From contig JAMKCH010044099.1 of the NCBI GenBank assembly GCA_023653785.1, positions 1-64,000 of the forward strand: a stretch of DNA of 64,000 nt, read 5' to 3'. How positions within the stretch are numbered: position 1 is the stretch's first letter; each line of letters begins with the position of its first letter. The notes beneath the pieces are model-generated. The model saw only the letters and a program-made list of their open reading frames with translations, was not told the DNA's origin and searched no databases. Below are positions 11,054-23,338 of this stretch, piece by piece. This stretch comes from Ophioderma brevispina (taxonomy: Eukaryota; Echinodermata; Ophiuroidea; Amphilepidida; Ophiodermatidae). A program made the position numbers and the translations under genes.

Positions 11054-12063
11054 GGGTTGGGCATAATTGGGTACTTGGGTTTCTAATGTCTTTCAAAACG
11101 AGTGGATTCTTGGGAGCCACATTTTTAGTTGCTGAAAACAAATTCGGAGAGCTTTTTGGCCTAAAGAAGTTTTAGTTGGTAAATTACTTAAGTTTTGTGC
11201 ATGAAGTCAATGGGATTTGGGAGGTTAAATTAATCACATGCCAAAATCTGACACGACACCATTGACATTTATATTACTAACACATAAGCATAAGTCTCTT
11301 TCCCATTCATAAAACCTAATTTTCCACGAATCAAAGTCATGATTGCTAAAATAAGAGAAATTTCTTCACCTTGCAGAGGAGTTAGAGTCACTCATGAGGC
11401 ACTGCAATCACTTTCACCTAATGGTCTGAATTGGTTATAGCCTTAAACAACTCTTTTTACTTACAAGATGTTGCCTTCTGTCCTTTTTCTGTTAACAATA
11501 GATGAACCGTTTGGAATTAAAAAAACAACACACTGCAATGGCACTGGCATGTTTATGTAACAGGTTTATACAGACTGACCTATACCCAGTACACTGCTCT
11601 TCACTAGCACAAATCATAAAGTATTGGAAGTTTGAACATGGTGTAAAAGGCTTGACCTTACAAACACTACAACTGTCTTTCAACATCCATTAACCCATCA
11701 GATTCTGGGTCATTGTTTTTTGGTATTCTATGTAGTCGCCCCTGCCTCACTGAAACTACTTTTTGGTCAAACATATGTTTTCTGCCATTGATATGACCTT
11801 TGTTTGGTTTTTCTTGAAAAAAAGTTAATTTTATGTATAATGCACCTTTGAGGAATTTTCTAAGCCCAAATCAATGGCCTAAGATAGTTACTTTTTACGG
11901 TTTGTCTGATATAGGAGAATCCCTATGATTCATGTTACAAAGTCAGTAATACCAACCTAAATTTCATCTTAGGCCAAAAGCTTTCCTGATTGGTTTCAGA
12001 AAACCAAAAAGGCCTAAGAATCCACTCGTTTTGAAAAAAAAGCTAGTTGTTTGCCCACCCCGC
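11054..12063. mobile_element. TIR element with long (about 100 bp) imperfect arms
   Basis: TTTCAAAACGAGTGGATTCT at about 11090 is exactly inverted as AGAATCCACTCGTTTTGAAA near 12017. The similarity extends inward through a gagctttttggcctaa-type phrase and outward to GGGTTGGGCA versus GGGGTGGGCA at the extremes. The interior is non-coding. Confidence 0.6.
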
Positions 12064-13080
12064 ACCTAGCTAGCTCCTGGGATTCAGTGTGCCAAACCGA
12101 CACTAGTGACTGAATAACCTTTATTGGTTTTTTATCTTCGCTAAACAGGGTGTAGGCCCTCCAATGATAAAGCACGGATTTCAAAATCTGAAAACACATG
12201 TTCAAAAACTGATAAAGAAAATTCATTTTTAATACCAATACAGTGTGAAAAAATACATAGCAGTTTGTAGGTTCTTTGCAGACAGCCTTGATCAAGGCGA
12301 CACAAACCGGGAATTTGCCCACTCTGACAAGTGACCTCTGTTACGACCACATTTTCCGCCCCGTGTACACAAATTTCGTCCCTTGGTTATCAAGTTAGCT
12401 GCATTTAAAATATCATTTTTATTTGAAAACATTTTAAAAAAAATGACATGTCCCCTTCAGCCTGGCCCTTTTATATTTCCCACTTCCTCGGCGTAAATAC
12501 CGATCCGATCCTTTATTAAGCGTGATTGTACACAATCTATAGCAAGTCAAAACCACATAATTACCAATATGCAAGATTAAATATTGTGTGTTAAGGGTGT
12601 GAAACAATCCCAGAATACAAAATAAATATAGTAACTGTGGATGGATATTCATAAAGAATATTCAATATTTTTCATTGACATCAAATCATTGATATAATCA
12701 ATTTAACCAATTACAGACAGACAATCCCATAGCATTTGTAGTAATTCATGTTAAAGTACCAGATACAAGAGAGAAGGTGCATTATCTGCCATAACAGGGT
12801 GAGTCAAAAAAACGTACAACCAATTGAGCGATTTTTTCATGGGAACCCTCTGTGCTATTCATATTTTTTTCTTCTTGTAGTCTATTCCTTGTTTTGTTAG
12901 CTCGCATATAAAAATTAACGGCATTGAAATTGATTAACGCGTTCAACAGTTACAGTTGCGGAAGTAAAAGCACCCGATGTAAAGAACCTAACAAGGTTAC
13001 ACTTAAGTAACCAAAGGGGACTCTTTATTTTACGTGTTCAGCTTTGGGGAGTTCATCATATCCTCCCTTAATTCACATTT
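12064..13080. other. No gene; possible Tc1/mariner-type terminal sequence at 12796
   Basis: ACAGGGTGAGTCAAAAAAAC near 12795 resembles the outer end of Tc1/mariner-type elements and the start of the transposase remnant near 49648. No matching opposite end was found. Confidence 0.35.
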
Positions 13081-13089
13081 GGGAATAAA

Positions 13090-13360
13090 TTTTAGAGAAC
13101 ACCAGTGACGTAACCAGCCTTGTGGTGAGAGCGTGGGGTAGGGAATGTATAGGGTTGGAATCCACCACTCAAAATCTTTGCCCCATCCTGTGACGCCAAT
13201 TATTATCATGAAAACCATAAATTTAGTATTGACAAATTACCGTGGTCACCTTTGCAAAATGTGTTTTAGTGATGCCCAAAAAAAAAAAAAAAAAAAGTTA
13301 ATGGTTCCAAATCGCCTGGTCCCTCCCTCCCCAAATGAATGGTTAAATCGTTGGGTAAGA
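13090..13360. repeat. Possible truncated hAT-like MITE
   Basis: CAGTGACGTAACCAG near 13086 resembles the CAGTGGCGTA end of the element at 23058-23330. It is followed by unrelated sequence with an A-rich run at 13279-13298. The opposite terminus was not located. Confidence 0.3.
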
Positions 13361-14494
13361 CTGTAAAATGAAAACCGTATTCAAAATATCAAAATATATC
13401 TAAATTCAATTTTTCGGACATTGAAGCAACAATATGCGGCATCTTTCTGTTCATTCTTTTGATTTCCACTTAGTAAAGAACTTCCAAAGTTTACATGTGT
13501 TGGGATGGAAAAAGATTACAGCATAAAATATTCCATTTTAAAAAAATATGCTGTAATCATTAAATCTTAAGTATTCTGCATTATCATTCAACACATGTCC
13601 TGTGGAGCATTTGAATACGGCGGCAAAGATATCAACCGGTTAATTTATTTCGAAGCCCGCACGCTGCGCGTAATGAAGTCACATGGGTGCAGTCACAGTG
13701 ACCAATGTTCGGGCAGAAAATGGATACCTCTATAAAAATACTGTAGCCTTTGAAAGGCGTGATCGATTTTAAAAATTTAAAAATTATGGTGAAAGCTGAT
13801 AAACAGGGATATCGAACACAGGAAGTAATTTGGTAGAGTCCGTTAAGTTTCTTCTAAAAAATCTTATTGGTTGTACTTGTTTCTGACTAACCTGTAGTAC
13901 GCGATAACAACCGGCCGTTAAAAACGAATGGTGAGGGAGGCATCGTTATTTCCAACATTGGCATGATCGGAGTATATCACTATAGAAGCCACCCAACCAT
14001 CATCCAGGGCACTAGTGGACATGGGGTCACTAATTGGACCCACACCCCGTATAATGCAGCGGCCTAGGTAAAATATACAATGGTAAAAGCGTGGCCAGAT
14101 GCATTATAATACATGACGAATCGTGTAACATAGCACCGATAGCCTAAACTTACCCGATCGACAACCTCGTCCACACCTTACTCCATCAATCTAATATCAG
14201 AAGAAAGTTCATATTTTCTCATTACCCCAGTAATACATTTTAGCTCATGAAATGTTTCATTTATGTTATACCACTTCTATGGGCCGATTCAGTGCACATT
14301 TTTGCTTCTACTTCCAAAGCGGACCGTATAACTCAAAAATTTAATCAAAGTGTTGGTGATATACTTCCATGTGAAAAATAAATTATATGATCGCGTCACC
14401 GGTATTTGCGTCCAGTCAAATCGTTCCATGGACTTGGTCTGCATACTGGAACTCCACCATCTATACAACTCTTCGCTCTGTCAAAAGGGTACTA
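13361..14494. other. No gene recognised
   Basis: Unique-looking AT-rich sequence. No domain, RNA gene or clear repeat was recognised. Confidence 0.45.
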
Positions 14495-14759
14495 AGGAGG
14501 GGTCTTTTTACGCCGGGGGGAATGGAGGATTTGAGGGGGGAATATGAAAAATTGATGTAAGAGAGAGGGGGGAACGTTAAATTTTCATCACGCGAGGAGG
14601 GAGGGGAACATGAACTTTGAAATGGGAAAATCGCATGACGCAAAGGGGGAAGTGATGAAATGTTTGAAACGGACGCGAGGGGGGGGGGGACGCGAAAATT
14701 TTTGCCGAAAAAAAAGTGAATCCTCCATTCCCCCCCGGCATAAATAATGACCGATCCCT
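14495..14759. mobile_element. G-rich TIR MITE, copy 1
   Basis: The left end (ACGCCGGGGGGAATGGAGGA) and the right end (TCCTCCATTCCCCCCCGGCA) are inverted repeats about 265 bp apart. The interior is full of GGGG-bearing segments. A second, diverged copy occurs at 48914-49135. Confidence 0.6.
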
Positions 14760-15812
14760 AGATCGCCACAACTAATTACTGTGAACTATACATTACCCAT
14801 TGGGTTGACTCTGCATTTGAACCTGGTGGTTTTGTAGAATGTTGCATACCCCGAGGTTTGACCTATAGACCGTCGGCATGGCTAACAGAGAATTGTGAAG
14901 CATGACTGCAAAAATTTTCAGGCCGGTTAGGACCAGGAAGTTTATCGTTACTTTTTATTCCTGGTTGATGAGTTGGACTGTTTCATTTTTCGTTATTGCA
15001 AAATGGAAATAAATGCGCCGAAGATATTTTCACGACAGGTAGGGCCCGCTTGGCCTTTAAAGTTAGTCAAAATATGTTGGTACAAACAAAAATATATGTT
15101 TTCCAATTGCTAAACCTGTTGAAAACGACGATATTTTGAAAATAATGAATTATTTGGCATTTACAAAATTGCCGTGGTACTTGAGTCTCCAAAAAAGCGA
15201 TGCGGGCGGGTAACGATGGCGAATCGACTTTTATGCCCTGGAAGTGTGTCTTTGATAAGTGATATTGGCAAGCACGGTTTCTACTTGTATGGGACCTTAA
15301 AATAGATATCTTGTTTTAAGTGTAATGGTGCAACGTAACGTCCGAAAATAAAATTTGGGGAAGTTGTGATTTTTCCGAAAAAGTCCTCCTTATTGACTTT
15401 AAATTTTCGGTTGTGTTCGTGAACATATCGGTCAGATAAATGTGGCATAACTATACTCCGTTTTCCTTGATTTATGATAATATCGTAATTATTTTCCAAA
15501 TATGTTTTACAACAACGACTCTTGAGCAAAGGCAAAATGCACTTGAATATCCATCTTTGATGAAAGGCCTTTCTAAAATTTCTGTTTATAAATAGCCGAA
15601 ATAAAGTTCGCATCGGAGCCTTGATATTCTGTAGTCAATCAATTACTGTAGGTCTATTAATTATTAACCATGTATGTTTTGGTTACATCAGACAAAATTC
15701 ATAATCCCTAAATTTTAAAATAGGAAATTTCAATTCCCAACCTCGATTAAAAATTGGAATTGTGCTGTCTCAAACTGATTGGAACACTAATAACACTTTT
15801 AAACTAAGGTTT

Positions 15813-15814
<2 letters not shown>
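14760..15814. other. No gene recognised; one 110-codon open frame
   Basis: A minus-strand frame at 15281-15613 (110 codons, Lys/Arg- and Phe-rich) has no recognisable domain. It is probably a chance open frame in AT-rich DNA. Confidence 0.35.
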
Positions 15815-15847
<33 letters not shown>

Positions 15848-15868
15848 TTTTTTTTTTTTTTTTTTTTT
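15815..15868. repeat. Poly-T tract
   Basis: Nearly uninterrupted T run with a single G. It is followed at 15905-16120 by CA-rich simple sequence. Confidence 0.9.
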
Positions 15869-15904
15869 AATGTTTTATTATTTAAATCATACATAACTAA
15901 TAAA

Positions 15905-16120
15905 AACAACACCACACACCACCCGCACCACACCACACATCACACCCCCTCCACACACACAAAATGGCCTATATTTTCGAGGTCGTAAAGATTTCTTTCG
16001 TGTGGGTCCTTGGCAATTATGTAATACAAGTACCACAACAACCACACACCCAAACACAGTCTCGCGCGGCGCACAACACACACGCGCCAAACACGCACGC
16101 ACAACAAGCGCGCACGCACT
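15905..16120. repeat. CA-rich low-complexity stretch
   Basis: Repeated accacac, cacacaaa and cgcacgc units. Open frames crossing it are compositional artefacts. Confidence 0.65.
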
Positions 16121-16192
16121 ACACCAAATTTATGCTATTTATGCTAAAGACCCAGCCAAATTCTGCACTACTTAGCGAATGCATAAGTACTC

Positions 16193-17250
16193 TTACCTTT
16201 ATTCGACGGGTACCTACTCGAGCACTCGATCCACTGAAATAGATGCGTATCATAAATTTGCATTCATATCTATGCTCCAAAACAAGTTGTAGCATTCGAA
16301 TTATGAATGGTGGAATAGGAAGTGGGAATAATCATTTGCCATAAATGACCTACCCTAATCATTTTTAACATTTATAGCACCAACTACGAAACTGGATTTT
16401 TTTTCTGTATGTTATAAATATAACTTTTTATCTGATTAATTCACAGCCGTTGGTGTACATAGACGGTTCAGCCACTTATATCAGTATTGACAGAAAACGA
16501 TAATTAAGTCGAAGCCATGCAATTAATATGTCTTAATTGAAAGATTATTGTGTAATGATTACTTAGAAATTTTGGAAATTGAAGAAAAAATTGCCCCTTG
16601 GTTGGAAAAAGCAGCAAAACTAAGGAATTGATGGAAATTCTGCTGGAAAATCCAATATGGCGGCTATGATATGTGCTGTATATAGGCATTAACAAATTTG
16701 GTCAGAAAATGATAACTAAGTTGAAGCCATGCAATTATCATGTCTTATTTGAAAGATAATTGTATAACAATTAATTACAGACTTAAAAAATTGAAGACAA
16801 AATTGCCCTTTGGTTTAAAAAGCAAAAAAAAAAAAAAAAAAAAACTTTTATTCGAAGGGTACCTACTCGAGCACTCGATCCACTGAAATAATATGGCGCG
16901 ATCATAAATTTGCATTCATATCTATGCTCCAAAACAACGTTGTACCATTTCGAATCATTGAATGGTGGCAGAGAATGGAATAATCATTTGCAAAAATCAG
17001 GGGCGGATCCAGGATTTGAAAAACGTCAAAATTAACGGGGGGCTGAAAGGCTGTAACTAACTGTAACTTGTCAAAAATGGGCTGATTTTGCAAGAATTTG
17101 CAGAATTACCGGGAGGCGCGCGCTCCCTCCGCCCCCTCCCTGGATCCGTGCCTGAAAATGACCTTCCCTAATCATTTTTAACATTTATAGCACCAGTACT
17201 GAAACTGGATTTTTATCTGTATGTTATAAACATAACTGTTTATGTGATTA
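16193..17250. repeat. Tandem duplication, about 650-bp offset
   Basis: 16193-16441 and 16851-17243 share the same ordered phrases: GGGTACCTACTCGAGCACTC, a cataaatttgcattcatatctatgctcc block, and later cctaatcatttttaacattt. Between them a second, shorter duplication repeats a gaagccatgcaatt...attgcccc segment at 16490-16620 and 16703-16825. The right-hand copy is split by the MITE at 16998-17154. Confidence 0.75.
16998..17154. mobile_element. GGATCCAGG TIR MITE inserted in the duplicated segment
   Basis: Inverted ends CAGGGGCGGATCCAGG and CCTGGATCCGTGCCTG are flanked by direct repeats of aaaat (16993-16997 and 17155-17159). The paralogous left copy of the duplication lacks the insert and so serves as an empty site. 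Confidence 0.65.
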
Positions 17251-17511
17251 ATTAATTTGATTGCTCAATATGAATTAAGTTTGTGCTAATTTGTTGTATT
17301 TGTATAAACTGCAAAGCCTCTACCGATCCAATTTAGTTTGGATAAATACAGTTGGTTTATCAGTTTGTTTCATGCTACTCTAGATATACTACCCTCGACA
17401 TGCTAGAAGTTAACCAAATTCCGTTTGTAAAGTGACGTGTTATATTTAGGCATTTCGATTTTGACTTTGAATGTTTATGGATACAAGTTAATTCTAATAT
17501 TGTAGACTTAC

Positions 17512-17582
17512 TGTTTGTTTGTTGTCCGTATATAGGAACCACACACAAAACGCTTGCAGTTAGAACGAAGGTTACCAATCCC
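17512..17582 (-). CDS. Candidate signal-peptide exon
   Basis: A minus-strand exon-like segment lies between a pyrimidine-rich acceptor (ctttttattgcag) and a gtaagt donor. It encodes GLVTFVLTASVLCVVPIYG followed by QQTN, a hydrophobic core with small residues suited to signal peptidase cleavage. It ends in phase 1, the phase used by every CUB and LDLa exon downstream on this strand, so it could supply their secretion signal. The same frame is also open upstream to 17713, so the segment could instead be part of one longer exon starting at MDHQPGF. The link to the CUB gene is inference across about 9 kb. Confidence 0.33.
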
Positions 17583-17904
17583 CTGCAATAAAAAGCAGTT
17601 ACGTTTCCATTGTAAAGATTATTAGAGAGATCTTGAAAACACATGTTGTTTGCATGCAAAAATCCAGGCTGGTGGTCCATATTAATTGAATAAAGTCTTG
17701 TTATAACGAGCATGCGTTACTCTTAAACAAATAATATGATTACAGTCGTAGCCTTGCTGGAAAAATGTCTTCTTTGTTGAGCACAATTTGAGAACAAGAG
17801 GTAGTATTCTATCCAAGCCGTGATAATTCTCATTCGATTTTTAAGTGTATCACATCAGATGTTACTATATTCAAGTTTTGACCTACATATGGTGATCTGG
17901 TTTT

Positions 17905-18060
17905 TTTTTTAAATTTTCAATTCAATTCAATTTTATTCAGCAAATAAGAAAATACAGGATGACAAATATATCACGTGCTAGGACCACCAATAGACAACCC
18001 CGGGGGCTTATGGGCATTGGTAGCCCTCGTTACCTTGGTTATAATAACATAAAGTATAAA
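17905..18060 (-). repeat. Possible LINE 3' tail with ATTCA repeats
   Basis: A run of A/T with tandem attcaattcaattttattc is followed by non-repetitive sequence. The arrangement resembles short-repeat 3' tails of LINEs read on the minus strand. No reverse transcriptase frame is attached. Confidence 0.3.
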
Positions 18061-18209
18061 GCAAGAAAGAATTTGATCAATCATATAAAATAAGTACTAT
18101 ACGCATCGAGCAGGGGGCACACCTACACCACATCCCCTGTTCTGAAATCCTTAGAGACCACCGATAATTATAGGTCATTCTGACGAAGGTCCTAAACCAT
18201 CCTGTTAAG

Positions 18210-18540
18210 TGCCGGGAGTCTCAACTTTATTTTGGGTAGATATGTGCCGCCATGATTTTGAAAATTGAGGCTCCGCTGATTTGAGGCCAAAAAATGGGGT
18301 CTCCGGAACTAGGTCTTCCGAAAATTTCAGAAAATAAGCTGCCGGTTTTCCCTCAATTTCCTGCTTTTTTTGCGATGCGTTTCGAAGAAAATTTGGTAGA
18401 ATATGGCTTTGGACATGAAAAGTAGGGTCTCTGGAACTGAAATTGTCCTAAATTCGTGGTCACTGGAACTGAAAATAGCCTGAAAATGAGCACATACCCA
18501 AACCATGTACCTCCCAATGTGAGACCCCCCCCCCGATGTT
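18210..18540. repeat. Degenerate minisatellite-like repeat (ggtctctggaactgaaa)
   Basis: Related phrases ggggtctccggaactagg, agggtctctggaactgaaat and ggtcactggaactgaaaata recur at irregular spacing. No coding signal. Confidence 0.4.
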
Positions 18541-19914
18541 AAGTGTAGGGTATATGGCACGAAAGGAACGTTACCTAAGTTAGAGAAAATGCAAACATAA
18601 AACCTCCGTAACTCCTGAGCATCGGTACATTTAACAAGATGCGTAACTGACCGGCGTATTTTTGAATAAGGTCAAAGTGGGCTTCAGCACTAAATTGGAT
18701 TACTTTTGAATTTTCTTCAAAAAGTTGTCAAGTACCAATCGATTCCATCCAATTATTTTCAGCACCACTAGTACACCAGTCACCCTTTTATATTTCATCA
18801 TAGCAGCTTGACCATTACAGCCTTCAAGGATACATTTCCGGTAAGTTTGCCAATTCTTCAAAACAATGCTTTTGAACTTCAACAATGCTTAAAGTATAAT
18901 TACATTTCCATTTCCTTACTGAATGAGTTGATCCAAAGGCTTTTTGTTCATTGCAACCAATGTAGGTACGAATCCTTGACCTTCGCTTCAATTACATCGC
19001 AATTGGTAATATGCTGATAAGCAATTGCCGTTTGTACTTTAATTTTGAACACCTCAACGTAATTTGATGTTGGTGAACATCGTATGAATATAACCTGATT
19101 CACATTGGAACCAGGCAAGAGTGTGTGTGACAGGTGGCATCATTTCGTAAAAACCGTAATATCTAAAATCAAGGTATGTAAAACACTGTACTCTGAGAAA
19201 ACCGTTCCACCTTTTCCCCCTGCGCAACCATAATTATGAATTTATGTTATCAGCAGACGTGCCGATTTGTATTGGTTATTGGAGAACCGGAAGGAAGAAA
19301 AACAAGAAAATCCTCTACCTGCTGTTAATCTCAGTCTTATTAACACGACGAGTCACAAAAATTCATACCAGGCAAATTCTACTAATTTATATCAATTTAG
19401 TCCAATTATATTACAATCCAAATTCACATTGCAATACTCTAAGAAATAACGCTGCGTGTTAAACCCCCAATGCATTACCGAACAAAATTTACATCTGGAA
19501 CTACGAAAACCTTCGGCTCCTACCGTATGGACATGAGACAAATAGCAAAAAGATGTTAAATTGCGACATTTTGTTAGTAATCTAACGTTGTATCATCAAG
19601 TTCAGTTTTGTTTTCGTTTTTGTTTTGGAACCGTTATTAAAAATTTACATTGCAAAGAAAAAACAAAACAAATACCCCAAATTAGCGTTTTAAAACTTTT
19701 TAAAAATTTTATTTTTGTAAAATTAGCAATTATCTCCAGCTAATTACAGCATTTATAATTAAATTGAGCATGAATAGGAAAAGCGACTAGGTAATTTGTT
19801 TACGTTGAGGAAATCGTGAATTATCTAAATTTAATAATTTATCTTTTTTGATCGGCAATTTAATTAGATCGTCTTAACTTTGTTGGCAAAGAAAGCAAAG
19901 CATTATTCTGACAA
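18541..19914. other. No gene recognised
   Basis: AT-rich DNA with only short open frames. Confidence 0.45.
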
Positions 19915-20506
19915 AATGGAAACGGCAATTTCTGAATAGTGACTTCTATCACTGAAGAAAAACCCATATCGTGTTTTGGTAAGAATCAATAGTTTCATGC
20001 AATATCTATCAGAAATAGAAATGTACATGAAGAGAAAATTAGAATCAGTAATCTAGGTATATATTGTGATTGATTCCGTCTACATTTAATAATATACACA
20101 AGGTTGCAACCTTTTGATTTCTCAGAAATGCACTTTTGCTGTTTGAAGGTTACAAACATAGAATAATCTAATATGTTCCACCTTAAATATTCTGTTTTTT
20201 GGAACGGTTGATCAAAATAAATCTAATTAACTTATTAGCTGAATACTCCAGATTCCAGAAAAGTACTGCACATTTTTACGAATAAAAAATACACAAATGA
20301 TACACGGTGTCCCATTGAGCCATTAGTGATGCAGAACCAAAAGCGACTGCTTAGCAATGTTTCCTAGCAAAACCTATCATAACATAAAATATTGAATAAT
20401 ATGGCGCTCTCCTAACATATTAATTTCGTTACACTTGTTTACAGAAATGAAGTACATAATGAAAACGACAATTTCTGAATAGTGACTTCAATCACCCTAT
20501 AAATGC

Positions 20507-20700
20507 CATTGGTGTAGGCAGCCTTTTGGTTCTGAGGGGGCAAAAGCCCGGTTAGGGGAAAGGCCGACCCAATGGGAGGGTAAATAGGGTCTACAAACAG
20601 CTGATTTTCCATGATTTTTCATAAATATTTCTCTGATTTTACCTCAAATTGTTTCAAGGGGCAGTTGCTCTTCCCCCTTTCCCTATTGGCTATGCCACTG
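20507..20700. mobile_element. hAT-like MITE inside repeat copy 2
   Basis: Ends CATTGGTGTAGGC and GGCTATGCCACTG are imperfect inverted repeats resembling the CAGTGGCGTA family. The flanks ataaatgc and ataaaaag are a partly matching 8-bp target duplication. The sequence interrupts the duplicated host segment. Confidence 0.5.
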
Positions 20701-21296
20701 ATAAAAAGGCCTCATCATATTTTGGTAAGGGTCAATGATTTCATACAATATCCATCAGCAATGGAAATGCACATAAAGAGAAAACTTCAATGCGTAATAT
20801 ATTTTTTTGTGCAAATGTAAATGTTACAACATTATGTTTGAAGTATATCGTATGATAAAATGGTAGAAGTTTGCTGATTACTTGCAAACATCACCTACCC
20901 TAAACAATTTTAACCTTATAAAGCACATGTAAAATTAACTATGTAGATTTTTCTGCATGAATGTCCTTAAGTTCTTATATTTTGTAAGATTTTTAGGTTA
21001 GGTTTACACAATATGCAGCAGATATGGAAATGCACATAATGAGAAAATTAGAACCAGTAATTCAGGTATAGATTATGTTTAATTCTGTTTGCATTCAGTA
21101 TACCGTACTCACTGCCATTGAAATCAGAACGCTGATATTATAATACCTGTTTTAATGTATTCTGTATAGTGCATTAATAGTCGTAGTTGAACTAAATTTT
21201 TGGACAATTTTGCCAGCAGATATTGTCTTAATTTCATTATTTAAAAAAAGTGTCTTTGATTCTATTTGTAAAAGAATTTTAATCGATGGTACGCAA

Positions 21297-21445
21297 ATGT
21301 GTAAAAGGAGAATATTGTCCCCCACCCCCACGGAGCCATAGCCATAGACGAGAACGCAATAAAGCGTGAACTAATGTTGCGTAAAGAGTCAACTGAATAG
21401 AGGGTGGACTATGAGTCCGGAGGACTATATCTCCTGCCACACCGG
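21297..21445. mobile_element. 175-bp TIR family, copy 1
   Basis: Ends tgtgtaaaaggagaatattgtcc and gactatatctcctgccacac are inverted. The interior carries the family signature AATAAAGCGTGAACTAATGT and gagtcaact. It is related to copies at 42444, 47146, 47293 and 57020. Confidence 0.65.
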
Positions 21446-21749
21446 CAAATTCCATCGTTCTTTGAAAATGAAAATAACAAAATCGGAACACTTAATTGTA
21501 AGAACATGAATGCATGCCCGTTCCGATTTTAATGCCAGCGAGTATATATTATACAAGATTGCAACCTTTCGGTATAAATGATTGGGAAAAATGCATATCT
21601 GCTGTTTGAAGGTTTCTAAAAGAATAGATAAGCTAATATGTTCTATTTATAAATATTTCTTTGTTTCTCTTTTTCAAATAAAAAGATTGTTCAAAATAAA
21701 TTTAAATAGTTAATTAGTAATTGATAAAACACATTTATGGTGCATTCCA

Positions 21750-23057
21750 TGTTGATACGTCATCCATTGCATACAGCGGGTTTGCCGTGGATATCTACAT
21801 CGCCCTTATAATAGACGAGGCACATCAAAATTAAAGTTTAGCTAAAGTGTTAGATATAACAACAACTGCAAATGTCATTCAAGGATAGTCATTCGTTGCA
21901 AATAAGTTGGTACCGGGAAAATGTAAAAGTACATCTAAACAAGTTGCACATTTCGAAAACAAAATCGATCCTAACAACATCACAGGTAGTTGAACTTCCC
22001 ACAATATGCGTTACAGGTAATATCAGGTAGGTTTACTTGATACCAATTAAGGTGGCCATCGGAAACATTATTGCTAAATCATTCCGGTATCAGAAGCCGT
22101 CGCGTCACAGGCTAAAAAGTGTTGTTGTTTTTCCCCACAAGTAGTTATTAAAATTATTTAAATTACTTTCAATCTTAGGATAAAAATAATGGCCTCACTT
22201 TGGCGATTTATTTGTTTGCACTGTCGTCTAAGTAATTTTCACCCTTGTCAATGTACTCCTTGACGTACTGAAATAATGATACCCACTACATTTATATATT
22301 GGTTTTTGGCAATCACATTAAATATAACAGTATGAAAGTAAGGCTTGACTCAGAGATTTCGAAATAAAATTGTTTGCGTATTAAGAAATAAAGGGAGATG
22401 CAGTATCGCTTATGGGTGAATTATGTGTCCGAGGTCGGGAAAAACTTAATAATGAGCGAGGCGCAGTCGAGGCGATTATTTTAAAGTTTTTCCGGCCATT
22501 CATTCATTCTACATCTAGTTTCTGATGAGTGAGGGCCTATTGGCCCGAAACAGATCGGCAGACCATAGATGTAACAGGATCAAATCCAGGAGTTTTCATT
22601 TTCATCATTTCATCCATTGTGATGGATGTTTTTTGATACAAATTATCAAATAGAAACTTTACAAGTCGTTAACTATTACAAACGTAATATTTACAAATCT
22701 AAGTACTTATTCTATTTTTTCTAGCGCTTGTGAATACATGTCAACAAACTTCCATTTTCATTTGAAAGCAAATTCAATGAACACACTTTACATACCAATA
22801 TATACATAGCCACGAAGAGTGCTGTTTTTTAAAATCCTATGACTCCAAGTAGTATTCAACGGTAACATTTTGGTACCTGAAAATTACCTACGAATACGCC
22901 CTTTTTTGGATGATATCTCAAAATGTTTAAAGTGCAGTATGATTAGCCATGAGCTATAAAGATGGTATCACAATGTGTACCTATTCCGTAAATATCATTT
23001 ACGAATCTTTTTGCTTGTGGAAATGACAGAACTTTTAAATTGGATTTATTGGCAATC
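21750..23057. other. No gene; possible Penelope-like 3' tail near 22505
   Basis: The phrase gatgagtgagggcctattggcccgaaacag (22523-22552) resembles a short motif often seen near the 3' end of Penelope-like or related retroelements. No supporting coding frame was found. Confidence 0.25.
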
Positions 23058-23330
23058 CAGTGGCGTACCGATGAAGTCGTCCCGCCAGAGGGGGCAAAAT
23101 TCATAATCGTCCCGGCGCTTTGCTCCAATGAGGTCTGAACTTGACGAAATGCGCGCGTAGCGCGCGAAAATAGCCAAATTTACTTTAATTTTGCCCAAAC
23201 TTAGGCTGAAATTGGTCGAAATTCCCCGAAAAAGAGGGATGAAAATGCATATTTTGGTCCATATCGTCCCGCTTTTTCGAGCCAGATGGGGCAACTTGCC
23301 CCCCCTGCTCCCCCGGTCGGTTCGCCACTG
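23058..23330. mobile_element. hAT-like MITE with perfect 8-bp target duplication
   Basis: The left end CAGTGGCGTACCGA is matched at the right by the inverted TCGGTTCGCCACTG. The flanks are identical 8-mers TGGCAATC at 23050-23057 and 23331-23338. Length 273 bp. The 8-bp duplication and CAGTGGCG ends are typical of the hAT superfamily. A reversed, truncated copy is at 52929-53145. Confidence 0.8.
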
Positions 23331-23338
23331 TGGCAATC

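Larger units (their letters stand above)
19915..21745. repeat. Three-copy segmental tandem repeat
   Basis: The ordered phrases (aatttctgaatagtgacttc; ttttggtaag.atcaat; atatc.atcagaaat.gaaatg.acat; gaaaattagaa.cagtaat; aaggttgcaacctttt; ctgctgtttgaaggtt; aatatgttc) occur from 19915 to about 20250, in part from 20461 to 20850, and from about 21000 to 21745. Copy 2 carries the TIR element at 20507-20700 and copy 3 carries the TIR element at 21297-21445. Confidence 0.7.

Noticed and set aside
15281..15613. 110-codon minus-strand open frame
   Set aside because: No domain, signal or splice context; composition matches AT-rich background.
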